DNA of 5,715 nucleotides, from the NCBI GenBank assembly GCA_018609825.1, contig JAHEOA010000086.1:1-5715 (forward strand), in the 5' to 3' direction. Positions within the stretch are counted from its first letter, which is position 1; the number at the start of each line of letters is the position of its first letter. Source of the DNA: Candidatus Bipolaricaulota bacterium (GTDB lineage Bacteria; Bipolaricaulota; Bipolaricaulia; RBG-16-55-9). Shown here piece by piece: positions 1 through 5,372 of this stretch. Made by a program: the position numbers and the translations under genes. Under the pieces are notes generated by a model. The model worked only from the letters and a program-made list of their open reading frames with translations, ran no database searches and was not told where the DNA came from.

Positions 1-578
1 GACGAGAGCAGAATGGTGATTCCCTCGTCCTTGAGGCCGTGGATGGTCTCCAGAAAGTCGATCGCGGCCTGGGGGTCGAGCCCCAGCGTCGGCTCGTCCA
101 GGATGACGACGTCGGGGCGCTTGACGAGGACTTCCGCCAATCCCAATCGCTGACGCATGCCGCGGGAGAATCCGTGCACTTCGCGATCGGCCGCCTCGCT
201 CAGGCCGATGCGGTCGAGCGCGTCGTCGATGCGCATGTCAGCGTCGCGGCGCGGGATGCCGTTGAGCCGGGCGATATACGAAAGGTTCTCACGGGCGGTG
301 AGGTCCTCGTAGAAGCCGACCTGTTCGGGCAGATACCCGACGCGGGCCTTGACGTCCAGCGGCTGCCGGGCCGGATCGAGGCCGATGACGCGGGCTGATC
401 CGTAGGTCGGCTCGGTCAGCCCGAGCAGCATGAGGATCGTCGTCGTCTTGCCCGAGCCGTTCGGCCCGAGAACGCCGAAGACTTCCCCTTCGTCGACGAT
501 GAGGTCCAGCTCGTCGACGGCGCGCAGCCCGTCGTAGTCCTTCGTGAGGCGTTCCGTCTGGATGACCGCGTCGGCCAT
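1..578 (-). CDS. ABC transporter ATP-binding protein (partial, ABC-2/NosF-like exporter family)
   Basis: This is the nucleotide-binding subunit of an ABC transporter; it would hydrolyse ATP at the cytoplasmic face to drive a membrane permease. 192 codons are visible from the ATG at 578 and the frame runs open off the left edge. Motifs appear in order: Walker [10 protein letters not shown] (residues 38-46), Q-loop around GYLPEQ (81-86), a signature segment FSRGMRQRL (137-145) in the position of LSGGQ, Walker B VVILDEP (157-163, catalytic E162) and D-loop LGLD (165-168). The window ends just before the H-loop histidine is expected, after ITILLSS. The SRGMRQR signature and GYLPE Q-loop are typical of NosF/CcmA-like ABC-2 exporters. 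The start lies 6 bases after the stop of the NEW3 gene, so the two are co-transcribed and probably translationally coupled; the Shine-Dalgarno is weak (GGCGGTGA, inside the end of the upstream gene). A permease gene probably follows off-window. The substrate cannot be told. Confidence 0.95.
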   Translation of the reverse strand, partial: MADAVIQTERLTKDYDGLRAVDELDLIVDEGEVFGVLGPNGSGKTTTILMLLGLTEPTYGSARVIGLDPARQPLDVKARVGYLPEQVGFYEDLTARENLSYIARLNGIPRRDADMRIDDALDRIGLSEAADREVHGFSRGMRQRLGLAEVLVKRPDVVILDEPTLGLDPQAAIDFLETIHGLKDEGITILLS

Positions 579-584
579 GGCCGA

Positions 585-1778
585 TCACCGCCGGCCGAAC
601 CGCACGACCACGAGGCCGACCACGCCGAGCGCCACGGCGATGAGCGCCAGGCCGACCACGCCCCACATTGTGGACGTCTGGGCCGTCACGCGCCATTCGT
701 TGGACGCCGAGGCGCCGCTGGCGTCCGCGCTCAGGGTCACGAAGTAGTCGCCGGCGATCGTGTCGTCCGACGGGGTGATGCGCGCGGTCACCTGCGTCTC
801 GTTGCCCGGTTGGATGGAGCCGACGCTGGCGGGCTGGAACTCGACGTTCCATCCCGACGGCGACGAGGCACTGAGGGAAATCTCCTCAGCCGGGGCACTG
901 CCCCGATTGCGCACCACGACGTTGATCGAGGTCGGCTGCCCGATCGTCGCGTTGGTCGAAACGGGGCCCTCGGCCGCCGCCACGGACAGGCTGGGCTCGC
1001 CCTGGATGTTCGCGTTCAGAATCTGGGTCTCTTCGACGCCCTCGGCCTTCGCTTGGATGCCGATCTGATACTCGCCGGCTGATATCCCCTTCGGCACGCT
1101 GACCTCGATGTCGAGGTCCTTCGAGCCGCCGGCCGACACGGGCAGGCTGGTCACTTCGTTGCCCTGGAAGCGTGTCTTGAAGGTTACCTCAAACTTTTCC
1201 GGCGTGTCTGCGGAGAGGTTGACCGTCAGGTTCCGATCGCCCTCGTTCTGCAGCGTCGCCTGGTAGGTGATCGAGCCGTTCGGCGTGCCCTGCAGCGTGG
1301 GCAGCTCAACGTCGAGCGACAGTTGCGGCGGGAGCTGTTCCTCAACCCGCAGCGTGATCGGCAGCTGGGCGCTTTGATCGGAACGTCGGGCTTGGGCGGC
1401 GACGGTGAACTCGTACGTTCCCGGCTGGATGTCGTTCGACGGTTCCAGCTTCAGGCTGACCGAGCCGGGCGCGTCGGGCTCGGTATAGACGGCTTGCACC
1501 GCCTGACCGTCGCCGATGAACGATGAGCTCCAGCCGTCGGGCGCCTGCGCCATCGTCAGGTTGACGATCTTCGCGGGAAGCCCGTCCACACGGACTTTCA
1601 GGGGCAAGTTGACCGTTTCGCCGACCTCGACCGATTGGGCCGGATACGGCGTGGTGAGCATCAGTTGGCCTTGTGTGCTCGGCGTCTGCTGAGCGTCTTG
1701 GGCAACGATGGGGAACGTGACAAGCGTCATCAGGCCCCCCATCAACAATCCACACGCGACCGCGCGTGAACGCCGCAT
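585..1778 (-). CDS. Secreted, membrane-anchored NEW3-type (Ig-like repeat) protein
   Basis: The 397-residue protein has an N-terminal signal peptide (MRRSR, hydrophobic 8-25, likely cleavage near A26 in IVA-QDA), a long beta-rich ectodomain, and a C-terminal membrane helix (about 372-392) followed by the basic tail RFGRR. The ectodomain holds three similar repeats of about 105 residues (roughly 37-146, 152-260, 262-366). Each ends in a version of 'G-x-Y-x-(F/I/V)-x-(V/I/L)': PGTYEFTV, AGEYQIGI and AGDYFVTL. Repeats 1 and 3 also share a DGWSSSF / SGWNVEF strand. This matches the NEW3 (alpha-galactosidase-associated, CARDB-like) Ig fold and predicts an extracytoplasmic, tethered protein. It is followed 6 bases later by an ABC ATPase gene, an arrangement known for NEW3 proteins with ABC-2 exporters; it may be a partner or sensor of that transporter. 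GGAGGTG 8 bases before the ATG supports the start. No catalytic residues are evident. Confidence 0.9.
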   Translation of the reverse strand: MRRSRAVACGLLMGGLMTLVTFPIVAQDAQQTPSTQGQLMLTTPYPAQSVEVGETVNLPLKVRVDGLPAKIVNLTMAQAPDGWSSSFIGDGQAVQAVYTEPDAPGSVSLKLEPSNDIQPGTYEFTVAAQARRSDQSAQLPITLRVEEQLPPQLSLDVELPTLQGTPNGSITYQATLQNEGDRNLTVNLSADTPEKFEVTFKTRFQGNEVTSLPVSAGGSKDLDIEVSVPKGISAGEYQIGIQAKAEGVEETQILNANIQGEPSLSVAAAEGPVSTNATIGQPTSINVVVRNRGSAPAEEISLSASSPSGWNVEFQPASVGSIQPGNETQVTARITPSDDTIAGDYFVTLSADASGASASNEWRVTAQTSTMWGVVGLALIAVALGVVGLVVVRFGRR

Positions 1779-1786
1779 GGCAAGGA

Positions 1787-1793
1787 CACCTCC
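1787..1793 (-). promoter_or_regulatory. Ribosome binding site of the NEW3 gene
   Basis: The minus strand reads GGAGGTG, ending 8 bases before the ATG at 1778. It is a near-consensus Shine-Dalgarno at good spacing and fixes the start of the NEW3 protein. Confidence 0.8.
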
Positions 1794-1828
1794 GAGATTT
1801 TTGAATCAAGGTTCCAACAGATGTCTCT

Positions 1829-1856
1829 ATTCTACACCGCGGTGTCGGGGTTGGAA
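1829..1856 (-). promoter_or_regulatory. Candidate promoter of the NEW3-ABC operon with an internal palindrome
   Basis: On the minus strand TTCCAA (1856-1851) is followed after 16 bases by TAGAAT (1834-1829), a 5/6 match to the -10 consensus. Transcription would start near 1822, giving a leader of about 44 bases. The spacer contains a perfect 12-bp palindrome ACACCGCGGTGT (1834-1845) that touches the -10, where a bound protein could block polymerase. The -35 is a poor match to TTGACA, so this rests mainly on the -10, the position and the matching layout upstream of the signal peptidase gene. The rest of the 136-bp gap back to the protease gene shows only a weak hairpin (AGTGAC 1897-1902 / GTCACT 1914-1919) with no T-run, so read-through from the protease gene is possible. 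Confidence 0.4.
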
Positions 1857-1914
1857 TAGAGTTGGCTTCTCGACATGGTCTCATCCCAAGTGGATCAGTG
1901 ACAAGCCTGCCGCG

Positions 1915-3156
1915 TCACTCTCCCAATGGCCGCTCGCTGAGCGTGACATCGACGGTCCGCTCTTGGCCGTCGCGGGCGATCGTCAGTGTCACCGCCTGGC
2001 CGACCTCCGTCTTCGTCTCCAAGTAGCGCATCAGGTCGGCGATGCTGCTCACCTGGGTTCCGTTGATGGCCGTGATGATGTCCCCGCCGATCGGCACCTG
2101 GCGATTGCCGACAACGACGAGTCGATCGGCCCCCTGGATGCCGGCTTGTGCGGCCGGCCCGCCAGGCGTCACTTTGTAGACAAGGACGCCATGCGCCGCC
2201 TTTACGGTGAGTCCGGCCTCGCGCAAACGCTGGGCCAGCTCCGGCGTGAGCGGATAGGACGGCGCGGAGATGCCGATCCAGGGGTGCGGATACCGCCCGT
2301 TCTCGATCAGCACCGGGACTTCTTTGGTGACCGTGTTGGACGGCACCGCAAAGCCGATGCCGACCGAGCCGCCGTTCGGGCTAAAGATGGCCGTCGTGAC
2401 GCCGATGACCTTACCTTGCGAGTTGAGCAGCGGGCCGCCGGAGTTGCCGCGGTTGATCGCCGCGTCGGTCTGGATCAGGCCGAAGATGGGCGACTGACCG
2501 TTGCCCCGGCGCAGCGTCCGGTTGAGTGCGCTGACGACCCCCGTCGTCACCGTGCGCTCAAACTGCCCGAAGGGGTTGCCGACGGCGATGGTCATCTGGC
2601 CGGGCACAAGCTGGCTGGAGTCGCCCATCTCCACGGGATGGAGTTGAGTTTCGGGAATCCCGTCGACGTCGATCACGGCCAGGTCGTTGATCGGGTCGGT
2701 GCCGATCACCTCTGCGGATGAGATCTGGCCGCCCGGAAACGTCACCTCGATCCGCGAGGCGTTCTGCACGACGTGATGGTTGGTAATGATGCGACCCTGC
2801 TTGTCGTAGACGAAGCCCGATCCCGTCCCCTCTTGAGCCTGCTCGCCCATGAGCGACTCCCTGACGACGGTGCTGGTGATGTTGACGACGGCGGGCTGGA
2901 TGTCCTGATAGACCTGGGTAGCCCGTTGCTCCCAGGGTAACAGCCCGCTCATCTGGGACGCTCGGAGCCCGTTGGCGCTGGACGACGTCGAGGCGCCCTC
3001 GGGCTGGGACGTTGACGTGGCCGACGGCTCTTGATTCGCCGTGGCGGCACTCGACGGAAGCCCCAGCTCCAGGCCGGACTGCGTCCCGGCCCACCAGGCC
3101 ACGCCGCCAGCGACGACAAGCACGATCAATACCCAAACGAAGCGTTGGCGTATCAT
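1915..3156 (-). CDS. HtrA/DegP-family trypsin-like serine protease with PDZ domain
   Basis: This is an envelope quality-control protease/chaperone of the S1C family, 413 residues. An N-terminal hydrophobic segment (about 7-22, VWVLIVLVVAGGVAWW) serves as signal anchor, followed by a Ser/Thr/Ala/Glu-rich linker (about 35-66) that places the catalytic domain outside the cytoplasmic membrane. The trypsin-like domain (about 80-285) has a complete triad: H128 in TNHHVV, D158 in NDLAVI and S239 in RGNSGGPL. One PDZ domain follows (about 292-405), with the carboxylate-binding loop near WIGIS and the GGDIITAINGTQV core. One PDZ and this length fit the DegS/HtrA group rather than two-PDZ DegP. The ATG at 3156 is preceded by GGGAGTG. 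The gene is divergent from the signal peptidase gene, and the NEW3 gene lies 136 bases downstream on the same strand. Homology to HtrA is clear; the specific substrates are not visible. Confidence 0.96.
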   Translation of the reverse strand: MIRQRFVWVLIVLVVAGGVAWWAGTQSGLELGLPSSAATANQEPSATSTSQPEGASTSSSANGLRASQMSGLLPWEQRATQVYQDIQPAVVNITSTVVRESLMGEQAQEGTGSGFVYDKQGRIITNHHVVQNASRIEVTFPGGQISSAEVIGTDPINDLAVIDVDGIPETQLHPVEMGDSSQLVPGQMTIAVGNPFGQFERTVTTGVVSALNRTLRRGNGQSPIFGLIQTDAAINRGNSGGPLLNSQGKVIGVTTAIFSPNGGSVGIGFAVPSNTVTKEVPVLIENGRYPHPWIGISAPSYPLTPELAQRLREAGLTVKAAHGVLVYKVTPGGPAAQAGIQGADRLVVVGNRQVPIGGDIITAINGTQVSSIADLMRYLETKTEVGQAVTLTIARDGQERTVDVTLSERPLGE

Positions 3157-3166
3157 AGACGTTCAT

Positions 3167-3173
3167 CACTCCC
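3167..3173 (-). promoter_or_regulatory. Ribosome binding site of the HtrA-type protease gene
   Basis: GGGAGTG on the minus strand ends 10 bases before the ATG at 3156, a little far but usable. A tandem ATGATG directly after this motif (from 3169) is out of frame with the protease and overlaps the motif too closely to be used. Confidence 0.55.
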
Positions 3174-3180
3174 GGGCTCC

Positions 3181-3213
3181 AAGATATTCGTTCTCAAGAC
3201 TCTCGTTCGAACG
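3181..3213 (-). promoter_or_regulatory. Candidate upstream control region of the HtrA-type protease gene
   Basis: On the minus strand GAACGA occurs twice with a 15-base period (3208-3203 and 3193-3188), and TATCTT (3186-3181) follows. The upstream copy is part of a perfect 10-bp palindrome CGTTCGAACG (3204-3213). GAACGA, 16 bases, TATCTT could be read as a GAAC-type (ECF-like) promoter; the repeats could also be an activator site. Neither is established. No good TTGACA/TATAAT pair is visible here. Confidence 0.3.
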
Positions 3214-3247
3214 CTAACATGACCCAACGGGGTGCAGATATCGAGTG

Positions 3248-3275
3248 TTCCAAGCCCTCCTCGGTCCGCTATCAT
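3248..3275 (+). promoter_or_regulatory. Candidate promoter of the signal peptidase gene
   Basis: TTCCAA (3248-3253), 16 bases, then TATCAT (3270-3275, 5/6 to the -10 consensus). Transcription would begin near 3282, giving a leader of about 52 bases. The hexamer and spacer length are the same as in the candidate promoter of the NEW3 operon, which raises confidence in both, although the -35 departs from the housekeeping consensus. Confidence 0.4.
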
Positions 3276-3323
3276 TCGTGCAACGGCGAGCGCTGTCGAA
3301 CGTGGATCGCAACGTCTGATGCT

Positions 3324-3328
3324 GGAGG
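3324..3328 (+). promoter_or_regulatory. Ribosome binding site of the signal peptidase gene
   Basis: GGAGG, six bases before the ATG at 3335. It decides for the long form of the protein: the later in-frame ATGs at 3395, 3515 and 3533 have no comparable site. Confidence 0.75.
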
Positions 3329-3334
3329 TTATCG

Positions 3335-4171
3335 ATGGACCAGGAGCCGTTCCGTGACGACCGTGTCGATGACGTCGACGAACGACGCCATGCGATGGAC
3401 GCTGCCGGCTTGGACGATCAAGGGCGTCCCTGGAATCAAGGACGCGTCGAAACGTCAGGCGAGGGGACGTCGCCGGGCAAGCCCCTGCTATCGCGCGGCC
3501 TCCAGAAGCTGGGGATGGAGACGAGTTCGACCATGGATCGCGTCCTGGACTGGGCGTTCGTGCTCGGTCTCGCCACCGCGCTCTCGGTCGTCGTGATGCA
3601 GGTCGGCGTGGCGCGCATGATGGTGCCGACCCGTTCCATGGCGCCGTCGATTCAGCCGGGCGACAGCTTCTTCGTCGACAAGTTCACCTACTGGAGCGGC
3701 TTGAAGAGCCCCGACCCGGGCGACATCGTCGTCTTCTGGCACGAGCAAACGGCCCAAGCCTGCGAGCATCAACTGCTGTTCTGGAAGTGGCAAGAGGCGC
3801 CACCCTGTCAGGTGCGCTATGTGAAGCGCCTGGTGGCTGTGGGTCCCACCACGGTGATGATCAACGAGGGCGATATCTTCGTCAATGGCGAGCGGATGAC
3901 GGGGCCAGAGTTCGATCGGCGCTACACGTGCGGACCGAATGGTGAAGGGTTGTTCGAGGGATGCCGATGGCGCGTGCCGTCGGGCAAGATGTTCGTCCTG
4001 GGCGACAACACGACCAACAGTCGCGACAGCCGCTACTGGGGCTTTGCGGATCGGGATTCGCTTATCGGCGAGCCGTTCCTGCGCGTCTGGCCGCCGGGCC
4101 GGACCGGCCTGATGAACGGCTATCTCGCCGACGCTGCCGGACCGGATGAGCCGCACGCACGCCGCCACTGA
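3335..4171 (+). CDS. lepB: Signal peptidase I
   Basis: This is a type I leader peptidase (S26 family), which cleaves signal peptides from exported proteins at the outer face of the cytoplasmic membrane. The 278-residue protein has a hydrophilic, mostly acidic cytoplasmic N-terminus of about 68 residues, one membrane span (about 72-93, DWAFVLGLATALSVVVMQVGVA) and the catalytic domain. The nucleophile is S101 in PTRSMAPSIQPGD (box B), the general base is K164 in RYVKRLVAVG (box D), and box E is GDNTTNSRDSRYWG (223-236). All key residues are present, so it should be active. Two cysteine pairs (C143/C158 and C199/C210) sit in the extracytoplasmic part and could form disulfides. The N-terminal extension is long for the family; a GGAGG site supports the first ATG, while ATG 3533 (M67) would give a core-length enzyme. 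The gene is divergent from an HtrA-type protease, a sensible secretion/quality-control pairing, and is followed by a strong hairpin. Confidence 0.96.
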   Translation: MDQEPFRDDRVDDVDERRHAMDAAGLDDQGRPWNQGRVETSGEGTSPGKPLLSRGLQKLGMETSSTMDRVLDWAFVLGLATALSVVVMQVGVARMMVPTRSMAPSIQPGDSFFVDKFTYWSGLKSPDPGDIVVFWHEQTAQACEHQLLFWKWQEAPPCQVRYVKRLVAVGPTTVMINEGDIFVNGERMTGPEFDRRYTCGPNGEGLFEGCRWRVPSGKMFVLGDNTTNSRDSRYWGFADRDSLIGEPFLRVWPPGRTGLMNGYLADAAGPDEPHARRH

Positions 4172-4232
4172 TGCCCAGACGGCATCGATGTGCTGAACCA
4201 CGCTCCGCGCTGGTTGTCGTCGAGTCGGCGTA

Positions 4233-4266
4233 CGGCGAGGGCCTGGCCAAAACCAGGCCCTCGTCG
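4233..4266 (+). terminator. Strong GC hairpin after the signal peptidase gene, probable terminator
   Basis: CGAGGGCCTGG (4236-4246) pairs with CCAGGCCCTCG (4253-4263) around a CCAAAA loop. Three more pairs, one of them G-U, extend the stem to 4233/4266. It begins 61 bases after the stop codon. There is no T-tract on either side, so an intrinsic terminator of the classical kind is not proven; it could also act as a 3'-end stability element. Confidence 0.6.
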
Positions 4267-4981
4267 CTTGCCGGGATGGGTTGCCCGACACGGACGTGTC
4301 AGCGGCAACACCTCTCGCCGGAGGTCTGTCCCACCCGTTGGGGCGGAAGCCATTCGCAGTTCGTCTCTGCGTGTCATGATGACATCACGATCGCGAGCTT
4401 CGGACAGTCAGACTCTTATCACAAGCCACCGCATCAGTCCAGTGGCCATATTGCGCAAGCTGAGCCAGCATCGTTGAGATCGCTCGACGATATGTATGCC
4501 GTGATCGGGCACAAACTCGCCGGTCTCAAACGAACAGGAGGTCGCCCGGGTCATCCGCAAGTGAGCGAGAGGAGGCTGGCCGCCCGGCGGCCGTGGCTCC
4601 TTGAGCAGGGGGGATGGACTCCGGCATCGTCCGCAGGCAAGGAGGCCCAAAAACCCTGCAGACCTGCCTGTCGGGCCACATTGGGCGGCCGACCGGGCAG
4701 CCAGACCGGGCGGGGAAAGGGACCGTCAATCTGCCTACCATGTTCAAGATCGCGGCGCCTGCGAATGGGCGATGAGGGGATGGCCGCGAACGAGGTGCAC
4801 CCGGCTTTCCAGAAGGAACTGCCCATGGTTCCTACGCCGTTGCTCACGCCCCATACGGGTGCCAGGGTTGTCGGGTGTTTCGTCAGGGCCATCCCCTCAT
4901 GTTGCCCACGGAGGTTGCCGTCGCCGCCTATGCGACGGAGCGAAGGGAGGTCTGTTTGGCGAAACATGATCGTCAATGACG
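4267..4981. other. Gene-poor stretch without a convincing coding region
   Basis: This 715-base stretch separates the signal peptidase gene from the small minus-strand gene. Long open frames cross it on both strands, but their translations are Arg/Pro/Gly/Cys-rich and show no family motif, membrane segment or hydrophobic core, and none of the longer ones has a well-placed ribosome binding site. It holds several short inverted repeats: GACACG/CGTGTC (4287-4300), ACCTC/GAGGT (4310-4325), TGTCAT/ATGACA (4372-4384) and GGCCGCC/GGCGGCC (4578-4592). It also holds a GACCGGGC direct repeat (4691-4698, 4704-4711) and the larger nested repeat listed separately. No tRNA, rRNA, tmRNA, SRP or RNase P signature was recognised. 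Confidence 0.6.
4766..4908. repeat. Nested inverted repeat (possible structured RNA or small MITE-like element)
   Basis: A perfect 14-bp inverted repeat, ATGAGGGGATGGCC (4772-4785) and GGCCATCCCCTCAT (4887-4900), is extended outward by TGGGC (4766-4770) / GCCCA (4904-4908) across a 1/3-base internal loop. Inside it lie a second matched pair, GCACCCG (4797-4803) / CGGGTGC (4856-4862), and a third, AGGAAC (4814-4819) / GTTCCT (4828-4833). All three nest without crossing, so the 143 bases can fold into one long stem on either strand. No transposase or obvious target duplication is seen. Its strand and function are unknown. Confidence 0.55.
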
Positions 4982-5233
4982 TCAACGTCGGGACGATGCC
5001 GCATCCGTGGCGTGGCGGGGGGGTCGTGGGCCGCCGGGTTGTTCGTTGCAGATGACGTCCGAGCCGAACCAGCCACGATCCGACATTGTTGAGCGACGTG
5101 TCCCCCTGGCGATAACCCGCGGTAGCCTCTCGACCTCAGCGCGGTGGATCATCCGGCAGCGGTCCGCTTCACAAATCCGATCTCGATGATGCTGGCGCAT
5201 AAAGCGCCCCATAAGTTCCGGATGGTGCATCAT
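4982..5233 (-). CDS. Small His/Arg-rich hypothetical protein, frame disturbed by two homopolymer indels
   Basis: The open frame encodes 83 residues starting MMHHPELMGRFMRQHH, with GGAGG at ideal spacing. The first ~44 residues look like a charged helix (RQHHRDRICEADR...RAEVERL) of the style seen in short, poorly characterised proteins of Chloroflexota and Actinobacteria that begin 'HPE(L/I)...R.H..(D/E)L..EA...RL'; that resemblance is from memory, not a search. After about residue 44 the frame loses protein character (STMSDRGWFGSDVICNEQ). Reading one base back at the G5 run (plus-strand C5, 5102-5106) gives SLNNVGSWLVRLGRHLQ, a plausible amphipathic helix. Returning to the first frame at the C7 run (plus-strand G7, 5018-5024) keeps the same stop, and the corrected protein is again 83 residues. 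It is either a sequencing/assembly artefact, a decayed gene, or simply the uncorrected frame. The function is unknown. Confidence 0.6.
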   Translation of the reverse strand: MMHHPELMGRFMRQHHRDRICEADRCRMIHRAEVERLPRVIARGTRRSTMSDRGWFGSDVICNEQPGGPRPPRHATDAASSRR

Positions 5234-5240
5234 GGGGTTT

Positions 5241-5245
5241 CCTCC
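5241..5245 (-). promoter_or_regulatory. Ribosome binding site of the small minus-strand gene
   Basis: GGAGG on the minus strand, 7 bases before the ATG at 5233 (GGAGGAAACCCCATG). This is the best Shine-Dalgarno in the right half of the window and the main reason to believe a gene starts here. Confidence 0.75.
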
Positions 5246-5290
5246 AAGGCATCACGCTGAATGCCGCTCGATCGACGACCTGGTCACTAA

Positions 5291-5296
5291 ACTATA
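5291..5296 (-). promoter_or_regulatory. Possible -10 element upstream of the small gene
   Basis: TATAGT on the minus strand (5/6 to consensus) sits in the only AT-rich island of the 5246-5372 gap and would give a leader of about 50 bases. No -35 is recognisable at 16-18 bases upstream. The same gap holds a short hairpin (TCGGA 5312-5316 / TCCGA 5322-5326) without a T-run, a weak candidate for ending the methyltransferase transcript. Confidence 0.3.
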
Positions 5297-5372
5297 TGGT
5301 GTGATCGGCCTTCGGATAGCTTCCGACAGTGAGTTTTGTCCGGTGACGAGCAGACGTCATTCGGATGAGGCG

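Noticed and set aside
1708..2721. 337-codon plus-strand open frame opposite the HtrA-type protease
   Set aside because: It lies antisense to a clear protease gene and extends into the start of the NEW3 gene; Asp/Arg/Ala-rich composition without motifs.
3488..4291. 267-codon minus-strand open frame opposite the signal peptidase
   Set aside because: It is antisense to a gene with complete catalytic boxes; the His/Arg-rich product is the mirror of GC-rich codons.
4638..4670. CAGGCA/TGCCTG stem with a TTTTT run on the minus strand as a terminator
   Set aside because: The T-run sits in the loop rather than after a stable stem, and the arms are only six bases.
4956..4979. TTG start after GGGAGG on the plus strand (reading MAKHDRQ)
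   Set aside because: The site is well spaced, but the frame stops after seven codons.
4551..4985. 144-codon minus-strand open frame
   Set aside because: It would need a TTG start without a good ribosome binding site, and its product shows no family features. Its upstream extension is, however, the frame used between the two presumed indels of the small gene.
4622..5001. 11-bp inverted repeat CGGCATCGTCC / GGACGATGCCG, with GGATG near both outer ends, as possible ends of a ~390-bp element
   Set aside because: An 11-bp match over this distance can arise by chance in GC-rich DNA, the right arm lies inside the small gene, and no target-site duplication or transposase is visible.
4171..5055. 294-codon plus-strand open frame whose ATG overlaps the signal peptidase stop (TGATG)
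   Set aside because: The overlap looks like coupling, but the translation is rich in Arg, Pro, Gly and Cys with no hydrophobic core or motif. It runs through the strong hairpin at 4233-4266 and the nested repeat, overlaps the better-supported small minus-strand gene, and its third codon positions show no clear GC preference in the part I read.
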